From assembly GCA_015060975.1 (NCBI GenBank), contig SUXI01000012.1:1-64000 (forward strand): a stretch of 64,000 nucleotides of DNA, read 5' to 3'. The translations under genes and the position numbers were made by a program. Below the pieces are notes generated by a model. It did not search any database, was not told where the DNA came from, and was given only the letters and a program-made list of their open reading frames with translations. Source of the stretch: Bacteroidales bacterium (GTDB lineage Bacteria; Bacteroidota; Bacteroidia; Bacteroidales; Muribaculaceae). Positions 27,912 through 36,064 of the stretch are shown one piece after another; position 1 is the stretch's first letter, and each line of letters opens with the position of its first letter.

Positions 27912-28436
27912 TTATTTTATAATCGCTCTGAGATTTTCTCTTTCATCTGTAGTTTGTGTTTGCTCCATCTTAATCCACTCATAATCAGCAGGGGTTGCTG
28001 TTTTCCAGTTAATAAATTTTGCAGGAAAACCAACAATAGTAATTTGATAACCATCTATTATATTTCCCATATTATCACGATTATTTGAGAATGAAAATGT
28101 GGGAACCAATATCACATCGGCACTACAATCTTTGCAAGCTTGAAACACTGCCCAACTACGAATTTCAGACATTTCGCCACGCATAGTTTTTTCAACCCAC
28201 TCGGCATCGCGAGCGTAAGTTAGTGTTACCCTACCATCAATCGTTTGAGTCCCTTGCGCTAATCTTAAGTTTTTTATCACCTCAAGTTCCACTGTAAGAG
28301 GTTGCACATAGGTATTCATTGTGCTTTCCGATGAAATACGCCCTTGTGTATTTTCATACAATAATTGATTTTTTTGTGCGTGCGACATAAAAAAAGTACA
28401 CGAAACAAACGCCAAACTTAATACTAATTTTTTCAT
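27912..28436 (-). CDS. Secreted protein of unknown function
   Basis: A 174-residue exported protein with signal peptide (MKKLVLSLAFVSCTFFMSHA). The middle contains a C-K-D-C pair (residues about 114-117) in F-Q-A-C-K-D-C-S-A-D, and the C-terminal part is beta-rich with G-Y-Q-I-T-I-V-G-F-P. No family recognised. It lies 34 bases upstream of the beta-barrel gene on the same strand and may be expressed with it. Confidence 0.6.
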   Translation of the reverse strand: MKKLVLSLAFVSCTFFMSHAQKNQLLYENTQGRISSESTMNTYVQPLTVELEVIKNLRLAQGTQTIDGRVTLTYARDAEWVEKTMRGEMSEIRSWAVFQACKDCSADVILVPTFSFSNNRDNMGNIIDGYQITIVGFPAKFINWKTATPADYEWIKMEQTQTTDERENLRAIIK

Positions 28437-28533
28437 ACAAGATTGTTTTTTATGTTTTTAATCAATTCCGTAGTATATTTATTTGATTTAAAAAAAAAAT
28501 CCATCTATTCTCATGACACAAAACTTATGTTTG

Positions 28534-28564
28534 CAAATGTACATATTTTTCATTATTTCACAAT
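28534..28564 (-). promoter_or_regulatory. Probable promoter of the gene at 27912-28436
   Basis: Minus-strand TACATTTG (28541 to 28534) matches the -7 consensus; ATTG at 28564-28561 is a near-consensus -33 box with a 19-base spacer. A run of eight C (28567-28574) lies just upstream. The leader would be about 90 bases. The stretch 28437-28700 holds no gene. Confidence 0.5.
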
Positions 28565-28693
28565 TACCCCCCCCTTTTTTAACCAATATTAACCTAAATC
28601 ATCCAAAACCTTACGATTTTACTTCGTATTTATGCCAATTCTGCGATAGAACATCATTTAAATATTTATTATATAACCTGCATCTGTATATCC

Positions 28694-28700
28694 TATTTTA
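28694..28700. repeat. Target site duplication, left copy
   Basis: TATTTTA immediately outside the left inverted repeat; identical copy at 29771-29777. Confidence 0.88.
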
Positions 28701-28720
28701 ACGTGAGTTCGATATAAGAA

Positions 28721-29623
28721 TTAGAAAAGCGTAAGTTGATTATCGTCCACAAATTCCACAGAAATAGACGGCTTCTTCGGGAAGAAACAATAAGCAGCAA
28801 TAGCACTCAAGGCATTAGAGATAAAGTTCTCAAAAGAACGATGCCTTGAGAGTTCAATTTGAGCAATATTTTTCAGTTCATCGTTAACCGACTCAATCAA
28901 AGCTCTTTTTCGTATCATGATTTTATCAGTAACCGAAAGTAACATATTTTTCATGTTGTTTTTTATTTTGGTTACCAACTGAATGCCATTCATAAACAAG
29001 AACTCAAACAATTGAGCACCAAGATAGCCTTTATCCCCACATAATTTCCCTTTTACATTTTTGATGAAGTTTTCAGAATAAAGAGGTTGTCTGTCATCTA
29101 CATTCCCTGGAGTAAACATAAAGTTCAATATCTCACCTTTGTCATTGATTATTAAATGTAACTTAAATCCATAAAACCACCCCATGGAACATTTGCCTCT
29201 TTGGGCAATACCCTTGAATGTTTTGTGAATTAGTATTCTTTGCGATTTGCATACCCTTAAAGGAGTTGAATCCACATATGCAATACCGGTACACTCGCTT
29301 AATAAAACATTCTTGATAAATAATGCTAAAATCAATGTGACAGATTTCTGTAATTCCACAAAACGATTGTATGAAACAGTTTTAGGGAATAAGTGTGTCA
29401 AATGTTTACATACATATTGGGTATAATAATGCTTCAAGCATTTAAAACCTCCTTTGTGGAATAATATCAAGATTGTTATAACCTCAGCTTCAGATAGCCT
29501 GGAAGGTTTGTTTCGATGTTTTTTACCATCATCAACTTGTGATTTTTTCAATTCTGATGAAAAATATTTGCAGAAATCATCTGCAAGATAGAAAATATCT
29601 GTAATTTTGTCTTCGGTAAACAT
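28721..29623 (-). CDS. IS982-family transposase (DDE)
   Basis: A 300-residue intact transposase. The N-terminal part is basic and helical. The DDE-type catalytic core shows the first Asp in I-A-Y-V-D-S-T-P near residue 118, the second in C-G-D-K-G-Y-L-G near residue 197, and a Glu in R-A-L-I-E-S-V-N-D-E-L near residue 244; this spacing and the G-F-K-L-H motif near 152 fit the IS982 family. The stop lies two bases from the left inverted repeat. The upstream region carries a hairpin. Confidence 0.92.
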   Translation of the reverse strand: MFTEDKITDIFYLADDFCKYFSSELKKSQVDDGKKHRNKPSRLSEAEVITILILFHKGGFKCLKHYYTQYVCKHLTHLFPKTVSYNRFVELQKSVTLILALFIKNVLLSECTGIAYVDSTPLRVCKSQRILIHKTFKGIAQRGKCSMGWFYGFKLHLIINDKGEILNFMFTPGNVDDRQPLYSENFIKNVKGKLCGDKGYLGAQLFEFLFMNGIQLVTKIKNNMKNMLLSVTDKIMIRKRALIESVNDELKNIAQIELSRHRSFENFISNALSAIAAYCFFPKKPSISVEFVDDNQLTLF

Positions 29624-29694
29624 TGCGATAATCTTTTGTAAATCTTGTAATTAGGCACTATAAATTTACTAAAATTATCCGTAATTACCAAGAG

Positions 29695-29735
29695 AATCAG
29701 CCATTTAGCATTAACTAAATGGCTGATTTGTTTTT
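29695..29735 (+). terminator. Insulating hairpin upstream of the transposase
   Basis: AATCAGCCATTTAG (29695-29708) pairs perfectly with CTAAATGGCTGATT (29715-29728) around a 6-base loop, followed on the plus strand by TTGTTTTT. It lies between the transposase start and the right inverted repeat. It could fold in incoming transcripts and limit transposase expression, or stop transcription leaving the element. Confidence 0.75.
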
Positions 29736-29770
29736 ATATAACTATTGATCCCCTTATATCGAACTCACGT

Positions 29771-29777
29771 TATTTTA
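29771..29777. repeat. Target site duplication, right copy
   Basis: TATTTTA directly after the right inverted repeat, matching 28694-28700. Confidence 0.88.
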
Positions 29778-29865
29778 TATTCTTAAACAAGTATTAAATA
29801 CACTTCTAAAAACTTTTCACAATTAAATAAGCAACGACATATTATTAAATTAAAAAAAAATGTGT

Positions 29866-29873
29866 TACTTTTG
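29866..29873 (+). promoter_or_regulatory. -7 box of cdsA
   Basis: TACTTTTG fits TAnnTTTG and lies 25 bases before ATG 29899. It is on the host side of the insertion sequence, so cdsA keeps its -7 element; the -33 region is AT-rich without a clear TTTG. Confidence 0.45.
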
Positions 29874-29898
29874 TTAGGTAAATCATTACTTACATGAA

Positions 29899-30720
29899 AT
29901 GAACCTAAAAAACTTGATAATTCGTAGTCTTTCGGGAGCTATATATGTTGCGTTAATTGTCCTTGGGGTAACCACAACAGAATGGTCATTTGTTGCATTC
30001 TCCGCTTTGTTTACCTTTCTTGGGACAAGAGAATTTCTTAAGATGACAAAAGCTGATGGCTCAAAATTAAATCTTTGGGTTGACATTATTGGAGCAACAA
30101 CTTTGGTGGTATCTGTAGGCTATTCTTATTTAATCCAAAATTCCACATCAGCACTGATTGGTATTGCAATAATATTACTATATTTTTTGTTGCGTTTAAC
30201 AATACAATTATATAATAAAAAAGAATCCCCAATAAATAGTTTGGCATTTTCAATCTTTGCATTAATATATATTGTAGTGCCAATGTTGTCAATGGGCGCA
30301 ATATACACACAATCACAAACATTGTTGTTATTAATATTTATAATGATATGGATGAACGATACAGGTGCGTTTCTTGTGGGTTGCACAATAGGCAAACACC
30401 GATTATTTGAACGCATTTCCCCTAAAAAATCATGGGAAGGCTTTTGGGGTGGTATGGTATTCTCTATACTCTCGGGGATGGTTTATTATTATTTTATCGA
30501 ACAATCATATAACATAATATTTTATGTGATGATGGGTGTTATTGCATCAATATTTGCTACATTCGGTGATTTAGTGGAATCTATGTTCAAACGTAGCATT
30601 GGAATTAAAGATTCAAGCAACCTAATCCCAGGGCATGGCGGGATTCTTGACCGTATTGACTCATTGCTTTTTGTTCTACCGGCAACAGCATTGTTTCTAT
30701 ATATTTATTTAGCTATATAA
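29899..30720 (+). CDS. cdsA: Phosphatidate cytidylyltransferase (CDP-diacylglycerol synthase)
   Basis: A 273-residue inner-membrane enzyme with about seven to eight transmembrane helices, which makes CDP-diacylglycerol from phosphatidic acid and CTP. The C-terminal family signature is complete: G-D-L-V-E-S-M-F-K-R near residue 222, then the conserved K-D-S-S and P-G-H-G-G-I-L-D-R-I-D-S near 243. Further catalytic-face residues are in I-S-P-K-K-S-W-E-G near 173-181. It is followed 15 bases later by purM on the same strand. Confidence 0.94.
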   Translation: MNLKNLIIRSLSGAIYVALIVLGVTTTEWSFVAFSALFTFLGTREFLKMTKADGSKLNLWVDIIGATTLVVSVGYSYLIQNSTSALIGIAIILLYFLLRLTIQLYNKKESPINSLAFSIFALIYIVVPMLSMGAIYTQSQTLLLLIFIMIWMNDTGAFLVGCTIGKHRLFERISPKKSWEGFWGGMVFSILSGMVYYYFIEQSYNIIFYVMMGVIASIFATFGDLVESMFKRSIGIKDSSNLIPGHGGILDRIDSLLFVLPATALFLYIYLAI

Positions 30721-30735
30721 AAAACAACATAAATT

Positions 30736-31902
30736 ATGAGCGATCAACGTTATAATATGCGAGGCGTATCAGCCTCAAAAGAAGATGTTCACAATGCAAT
30801 AAAGAATGTCGATAAAGGGTTATACCCTAAAGCATTTTGTAAAATCATTCCCGACATATTAGGGGGCGATGACGAATACTGCAACATAATGCATGCCGAT
30901 GGTGCCGGCACAAAATCATCGTTGGCATACGCCTATTGGAAAGAGACAGGCGATTTAAGTGTGTGGAAAGGGATTGCGCAAGATGCGTTGATTATGAATA
31001 TTGATGACCTTCTTTGTGTAGGTGCAACAGATAATATTCTTGTTTCGTCAACAATTGGCCGCAATAAGCACTTAATTCCAGGCGAAGTTATTGCCGCTAT
31101 TATCAATGGCACAGAAGAACTTCTTGCCGAATTGCGAGAAATGGGCGTAAGTGTTTATTCAACCGGAGGAGAAACCGCCGATGTTGGCGACCTTGTGCGC
31201 ACTATTATAGTTGACAGCACGGTAACTTGTCGCATGAAGCGTAGCGATGTAATCAATAATGCAAACATCAAAGGTGGTGATGTTATTGTGGGTTTAGCTT
31301 CATACGGTCAAGCATCATACGAAAAGGAATATAACGGAGGTATGGGTAGCAATGGTTTGACATCGGCTCGTCATGATGTATTTAATAAATCTGTTGCTGA
31401 AAAATATCCGGAAACATACGATGCGGCGGTGCCACAAGAATTAGTTTATTCCGGGTCTGTCGGATTAACAGATGCGGTTGACGGCGCACCTGTAAATGCC
31501 GGCAAACTTGTCCTATCACCAACTCGCACATACGCCCCTGTTATAAAGGCTTTACTTGATGAAATGCGCGATAAAGTACACGGAATGGTTCACTGCTCAG
31601 GCGGTGCCCAAACAAAAGTGATGCATTTTGTTGAAAATAAACATGTGATTAAAGACAATCTTTTCCCTGTTCCACCATTGTTTGATTTAATTAGCCGTGA
31701 ATCGGGAACAGATTGGGCTGAGATGTACAAGGTATTTAATATGGGGCATCGTATGGAAATATACCTTGCACCTGAAGATGCTCAACGTGTGATTGAAATT
31801 TCTGAATCGTGGGGTATTCCAGCTCGTATCATAGGTCGAGTAGAAGATGCCAATAAAAATCACCTAACAATTATCTCAGAAAAAGGAAAGTTTGAATATT
31901 AA
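30736..31902 (+). CDS. purM: Phosphoribosylformylglycinamidine cyclo-ligase (AIR synthetase)
   Basis: A 388-residue enzyme that closes the imidazole ring of aminoimidazole ribonucleotide in purine synthesis using ATP. The PurM/HypE/SelD fold is shown by M-H-A-D-G-A-G-T-K near residue 53, the metal-binding N-I-D-D-L-L-C-V-G-A near 97, G-G-E-T-A-D near 145, and the C-terminal M-V-H-C-S-G-G-A-Q near 285. It is slightly longer than the E. coli enzyme, as usual for the Bacteroidetes type. Probably co-transcribed with cdsA. Confidence 0.92.
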   Translation: MSDQRYNMRGVSASKEDVHNAIKNVDKGLYPKAFCKIIPDILGGDDEYCNIMHADGAGTKSSLAYAYWKETGDLSVWKGIAQDALIMNIDDLLCVGATDNILVSSTIGRNKHLIPGEVIAAIINGTEELLAELREMGVSVYSTGGETADVGDLVRTIIVDSTVTCRMKRSDVINNANIKGGDVIVGLASYGQASYEKEYNGGMGSNGLTSARHDVFNKSVAEKYPETYDAAVPQELVYSGSVGLTDAVDGAPVNAGKLVLSPTRTYAPVIKALLDEMRDKVHGMVHCSGGAQTKVMHFVENKHVIKDNLFPVPPLFDLISRESGTDWAEMYKVFNMGHRMEIYLAPEDAQRVIEISESWGIPARIIGRVEDANKNHLTIISEKGKFEY

Positions 31903-31933
31903 TAAGTATAATAACCATTAAACATTTATATTT

Positions 31934-32479
31934 ATGAAAAAGAAATATTTTAGCGTAGCTCTTATTATTGCATTAGCAGGATCTATTTTATCTACATCCT
32001 GCATTGGTAGCTTTTCATTAACCAACAAACTACTCTCATGGAATCAATCGGTAGGCAATAAATTTGTTAATGAAGTTGTGTTCTTTGCATTTTGGATTGT
32101 TCCTGTATATGAAGTCGCAGCATTAGCCGATATTTTAGTATTAAACTCAATAGAGTTTTGGAGCGGAAATAATGCTTTGGCAAAGGGGACAAAAGTTATC
32201 GAAGGTCAAGATGGTCGTTATCTTGTTGAATGTGACGAAAAAGGATATACTATCAAGAGTGAAAATGATGGCAGTGTAGTGCGTCTTGATTTTGATCAAG
32301 AAGAACAAACTTGGAGCGCAACAGCCAATGGTGAAACTCATAACATTTTGACATTTATTGATGATACACATGTAAAAGTACCATCAATAAATGGTGGTTT
32401 TGAAGTTGTAGAACTCTCTCAAGAAGGAGTATGGGCATATCAAGGGAAAGTCTCATCATCTCAATTTGCTCTCAGATAA
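31934..32479 (+). CDS. DUF3332 lipoprotein
   Basis: A 181-residue lipoprotein: lipobox S-T-S-C near residue 23, then a membrane-associated segment F-S-L-T-N-K-L-L-S-W-N and V-F-F-A-F-W-I-V-P-V-Y-E (residues about 26-62) characteristic of DUF3332, and a small beta-rich C-terminal domain (about 88-181). It lies 31 bases after purM and ends before a strong terminator. Function is not known. Confidence 0.82.
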   Translation: MKKKYFSVALIIALAGSILSTSCIGSFSLTNKLLSWNQSVGNKFVNEVVFFAFWIVPVYEVAALADILVLNSIEFWSGNNALAKGTKVIEGQDGRYLVECDEKGYTIKSENDGSVVRLDFDQEEQTWSATANGETHNILTFIDDTHVKVPSINGGFEVVELSQEGVWAYQGKVSSSQFALR

Positions 32480-32504
32480 ACATTCTCTATAACCATAAAA
32501 AGGC

Positions 32505-32540
32505 GGAGGAGAAGCTAATTTTGCTCTCCTCCTATTTTTT
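32505..32540 (+). terminator. Strong intrinsic terminator after DUF3332
   Basis: GGAGGAGA (32505-32512) pairs with TCTCCTCC (32525-32532), with extra inner GC pairs, followed by TATTTTTT. It ends the cdsA-purM-DUF3332 transcript. Confidence 0.88.
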
Positions 32541-32554
32541 ATAGTAAAAATCAT

Positions 32555-32562
32555 TATCTTTG
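32555..32562 (+). promoter_or_regulatory. -7 box of the rluA-like gene
   Basis: TATCTTTG matches the consensus exactly and lies 20 bases before ATG 32583, giving a very short leader. No clear -33 box, because the terminator T tract occupies that position. Confidence 0.45.
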
Positions 32563-32582
32563 TACTAATAAAGATAGAATTA

Positions 32583-33263
32583 ATGCAAGTATTGTACGAA
32601 GATAATCATATTATAATAATAAATAAAGCTCCCGGGGAGATTGTGCAAGGTGATAAAACAGGTGATGAACCTCTTGTAGAAACGCTTAAAACGTGGCTTA
32701 AAGAAAAGTACAATAAACCGGGGAATGTGTTTTGCGGTGTTGTGCATCGTCTTGATAGACCCGTGGGAGGAGTTGTTGTGTTTGCAAAAACATCTAAGGC
32801 ATTGAGTCGTTTAAACGATATGTTTCGCAATGGGCAGGTACACAAAACCTATTGGGCGATTTCTCGCAACCGCCCTCCAAAGAGTGAAGACACACTCACT
32901 CATTATATTACAACCATAGAACGCAACAACAAGTCATACGCTTCGCTCAATCCTAAATCGGGCGCAAAAGAGGCTCGATTGAGCTATCGTCATATAGCAT
33001 CGAGCGAACGCTACCATCTACTTGAAGTGAACCTAATGACAGGTCGCAAACATCAAATACGCGTGCAACTATCGTCAATAGGTTGCCCCATAAAAGGCGA
33101 TTTAAAATACGGCGACAAACGAAGCAATCCCGATGGAAGCATCTCACTTATGGCTCGACATATTGAGTTTGAACACCCGGTGTCGCATCAACTCATTTCG
33201 GTGACAGCACCGGTGCCCGACGATACCCTTTGGCAAGTGCTTGCCGACAATGTACAATCATAA
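32583..33263 (+). CDS. RluA-family RNA pseudouridine synthase
   Basis: A 226-residue enzyme that isomerises uridine to pseudouridine in rRNA or tRNA. The catalytic Asp58 sits in V-H-R-L-D-R-P-V-G-G. Other family motifs are the N-terminal Y-E-D-N-H-I-I-I-I-N-K and G-R-K-H-Q-I-R-V-Q-L near residue 155. It lacks an N-terminal S4 domain, so it belongs to the short subgroup, and the RNA target cannot be named. It ends just before fmt, with 19 bases between them. Confidence 0.9.
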   Translation: MQVLYEDNHIIIINKAPGEIVQGDKTGDEPLVETLKTWLKEKYNKPGNVFCGVVHRLDRPVGGVVVFAKTSKALSRLNDMFRNGQVHKTYWAISRNRPPKSEDTLTHYITTIERNNKSYASLNPKSGAKEARLSYRHIASSERYHLLEVNLMTGRKHQIRVQLSSIGCPIKGDLKYGDKRSNPDGSISLMARHIEFEHPVSHQLISVTAPVPDDTLWQVLADNVQS

Positions 33264-33282
33264 TTTATCTCATAAGAAAGCA

Positions 33283-34224
33283 ATGAAAAAAGAAGATCTT
33301 AAAATAGTATTTCTCGGAACCCCCGATTTTGCAGTAGAAAGCCTCCGTCGCATTCACCAAGGTGGCTATAATATAGTGGGAGTAATAACAATGCCAGACA
33401 AACCTGCCGGTCGTGGGCATAAACTGCTTCACTCTCCGGTAAAGCAATATGCCGTGGCAAATAATTTGCCATTACTCCAGCCGGTTAATCTCAAAGACCC
33501 TCAATTTGTTGAGGAATTACGCTCACTTGGAGCAAATCTATTTGTGGTCATAGCGTTCCGCATGCTCCCTGAGGTAGTGTGGTCGATGCCCGAACTTGGT
33601 ACATTCAATCTTCATGCCTCATTGTTGCCTAAATATCGTGGGGCAGCCCCTATTAACTGGGCGGTCATAAATGGTGATACAGAAACCGGAGTCACGACCT
33701 TCTTTCTCAAACATGAAATCGATACGGGCGACATCATTCGTCAAGAGCGCATTGAAATCGCTCCTACCGACAACGTTGGAGATGTACATGACCGACTTAT
33801 GATGCTTGGTGCCGACCTCACAATCGATACTATCGACCATATTATTGCCGGTGACCTCAAGCCTATCCCTCAAGATGAGATTTTGCAAGGCACAGAGCCA
33901 ACTCCTGCTCCCAAAATATTTAAAGATACCTGTTTGATTGACTGGAACAAATCGGCTATCGATGTTCATAACCTTGTGCGAGGTCTTTCACCATATCCTG
34001 CAGCTTGGACCACATTTGAACAAGAAAGACGCGAACCAATCACAATGAAAGTATTTGAAACAACAATTATAAAATGTGAAGGACAATTATCCCCGGGTAA
34101 GTTTACTATCCAAAATGGTCATTTATATGTTGATTGTGCCGATAATCGTATTGAAATACTATCTTTGCAAGCAGCCGGAAAGAAGCGAATGCCTACTGCC
34201 GACTTTCTTCGTGGTCTTCAATGA
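33283..34224 (+). CDS. fmt: Methionyl-tRNA formyltransferase
   Basis: A 313-residue enzyme that formylates initiator Met-tRNA with 10-formyl-THF. The ATG at 33283 is chosen because the family begins there (K-I-V-F-L-G-T-P-D-F-A); an upstream in-frame start at 33241 would overlap rluA. Catalytic motif: N-L-H-A-S-L-L-P-K-Y-R-G-A-A-P near residue 108-122, with D near 150 in H-E-I-D-T-G-D. The C-terminal tRNA-binding domain (about 215-313) is present. It ends 9 bases from the convergent reductase gene without an obvious terminator. Confidence 0.95.
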   Translation: MKKEDLKIVFLGTPDFAVESLRRIHQGGYNIVGVITMPDKPAGRGHKLLHSPVKQYAVANNLPLLQPVNLKDPQFVEELRSLGANLFVVIAFRMLPEVVWSMPELGTFNLHASLLPKYRGAAPINWAVINGDTETGVTTFFLKHEIDTGDIIRQERIEIAPTDNVGDVHDRLMMLGADLTIDTIDHIIAGDLKPIPQDEILQGTEPTPAPKIFKDTCLIDWNKSAIDVHNLVRGLSPYPAAWTTFEQERREPITMKVFETTIIKCEGQLSPGKFTIQNGHLYVDCADNRIEILSLQAAGKKRMPTADFLRGLQ

Positions 34225-34233
34225 AATATTAAT

Positions 34234-36048
34234 TTATTTCATTGAAGCAACAAACTCAGCGATGCGAGGCAATATACTATCGGTTCCAACATAACCATCA
34301 ATATATGTCTCTAACGGGCATTGACCTGAGCCATCTTGATTTCTGATATAATCTACGATTTCACCATAACGACCATTTATTCCTTTTTCTTTGAGAAAAT
34401 TATAGGCATCACAACTTATCACATGAGTATAGAATTGATTAACTCCGCCCAATGCCATTAACGTTGCAGCACCAACACCTATTACTTTATCTGCAACAAT
34501 TGCACCATTAAGCAAATGTGGAGTTTTTGTATAAAGTTCATATAGGTCAGAGACTCCTTTTCCGTTAAAAACTTGCACACCCCCATCTGCAGCCCTCAAT
34601 ACCAATGAATAATTACCCGCCACCAAACGATCCTTCATCTCATCAAGCAAATCATGACCACGTTTTAAAGATTCTGTATATTCATATATTTTTTGAAGTT
34701 CTTTATCAATTGCAATTCCTTGAGGGCAATGAGCCAAACATGCACCACAAGCGATACAATGTCCGGCTTGCCGCAGCTTTGGAACAGCCCTATCATATCC
34801 TACCAGAAACGCACGACGAGCCGCCACATATTGAGAATCTCGTTCATCATCAACAATATTACCTTCATTTAAACATTTGTTATAGTGTGTAAAAATCGCC
34901 GGTATATCCAATCCATAAGGACATGGCATACAATACTCACATTGCGTACAGGGAATTGCCGGATATTTCAGCATAAACTGTGCCATTTTCTCTAAAAAGA
35001 CAGACTCATCAACCGACACAGGTTCAAGCGGAGAATAAGTCACAATATTATCGTGTAAATGCTCTTTGTATGTCATTCCACTCAACACTGTCAATATCCC
35101 CGGGTGTGTACCGGCAAAACGAAATGCCCACGAGGCCACACTATCATTGGGTCTTCGTTGCTTCATTTGCGTCACTACCGCATCATTAACATCGGCTAAT
35201 CTACCGCCAAGCAACGGCTCCATCACCATTACCGGGATTCCTCGCTTTTCTAATTCTCCATATAAATATTCGGCATTAGTATTTCGTTCATTTATTTCCT
35301 TTGCATGTCTCCAATCCATATAATTAAGTTGGATTAACACAAAATCCCATTTTATATCATCATGTCGTGACAACAAGTAATCAAAGACACTCACATCACC
35401 ATGATATGAAAAACCTAAATTACGGATTCGCCCTGCTTCTCGTTCTTTAAGTAAAAATTCGAGTAAACCATTATCTACATATCTTGCATTATATGCCTCC
35501 ATACCATTCATTCCAATTCCATGTAGATGCATATAATCTATATATTCGGTTTGCAATTCCTCAAATGAACGCTTATACATTGCTATGGACTTTTCACGTG
35601 TCCATGTTGATTGAGAAAAGTTTGACAACTTGGTTGACAAAAAATAGCTTTCACGTGGATAACGACTTAAAGCAATCCCCATTGCTCTCTCCGACAACCC
35701 TTTACAATATGCCGGAGATGTATCAAACAAATTTACACCATGTTTAATCGCATAATCAACCAACTCATTTACAGCCTCTTGGTCAATCATATCCTCACTA
35801 TCTCTTGCACTTTCGTTTGTTATAGTAGGAAGACGCATACATCCATATCCTAATAATGATACTTTTTCTTTAGTCTTAGGATTTTCCCGATAGGTCATCT
35901 CTCCTTTTATTTCTCGTTGCACGCCATTTTTAGTACTTTTATTATCGTCACTTGTGGATATACACGATGGTACCGCAATAGCAGTTGCTCCTATTCCTAT
36001 AAATTTCAAAAAACGACGGCGATTTATAGTTGTTTTTTTATTATCCAT
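34234..36048 (-). CDS. Tat-exported aldo/keto reductase fused to a 2[4Fe-4S] ferredoxin
   Basis: A 604-residue protein. Residues 1-33 form a twin-arginine signal (N-R-R-R-F-L-K-F-I-G-I-G-A-T-A-I-A) ending in a possible lipobox V-P-S-C, so it is probably a periplasm- or surface-facing lipoprotein. The aldo/keto reductase barrel (about 50-350) keeps F-D-T-S-P-A-Y (catalytic Asp and Tyr), S-T-K-L near 137 (Lys) and M-H-L-H near 175 (His). Two ferredoxin motifs follow: C-x2-C-x2-C-x3-C near 368 and C-x2-C-x2-C-x3-C near 431. A C-terminal helical part completes it. It is read together with the polyferredoxin gene 16 bases upstream. Substrate unknown. Confidence 0.87.
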   Translation of the reverse strand: MDNKKTTINRRRFLKFIGIGATAIAVPSCISTSDDNKSTKNGVQREIKGEMTYRENPKTKEKVSLLGYGCMRLPTITNESARDSEDMIDQEAVNELVDYAIKHGVNLFDTSPAYCKGLSERAMGIALSRYPRESYFLSTKLSNFSQSTWTREKSIAMYKRSFEELQTEYIDYMHLHGIGMNGMEAYNARYVDNGLLEFLLKEREAGRIRNLGFSYHGDVSVFDYLLSRHDDIKWDFVLIQLNYMDWRHAKEINERNTNAEYLYGELEKRGIPVMVMEPLLGGRLADVNDAVVTQMKQRRPNDSVASWAFRFAGTHPGILTVLSGMTYKEHLHDNIVTYSPLEPVSVDESVFLEKMAQFMLKYPAIPCTQCEYCMPCPYGLDIPAIFTHYNKCLNEGNIVDDERDSQYVAARRAFLVGYDRAVPKLRQAGHCIACGACLAHCPQGIAIDKELQKIYEYTESLKRGHDLLDEMKDRLVAGNYSLVLRAADGGVQVFNGKGVSDLYELYTKTPHLLNGAIVADKVIGVGAATLMALGGVNQFYTHVISCDAYNFLKEKGINGRYGEIVDYIRNQDGSGQCPLETYIDGYVGTDSILPRIAEFVASMK

Positions 36049-36064
36049 AGCCTTAACTATTAAC

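Larger units (their letters stand above)
28701..29770 (-). mobile_element. Complete IS982-family insertion sequence
   Basis: A 1070-bp element bounded by perfect 18-bp terminal inverted repeats: ACGTGAGTTCGATATAAG at 28701-28718 and its reverse complement at 29753-29770. TATTTTA is duplicated directly on both sides (28694-28700 and 29771-29777), a 7-bp target duplication showing simple, probably recent insertion. It carries one uninterrupted transposase gene on the minus strand. The insertion falls between two divergently read genes without breaking either. Confidence 0.92.

Noticed and set aside
28513..28701. 62-residue plus-strand open frame left of the insertion sequence
   Set aside because: It runs through the predicted minus-strand promoter and the C8 tract and has no gene-like composition.
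32583..34224. rluA and fmt as one fused gene
   Set aside because: The stop at 33263 is clean and fmt has its own normal N-terminus at 33283.
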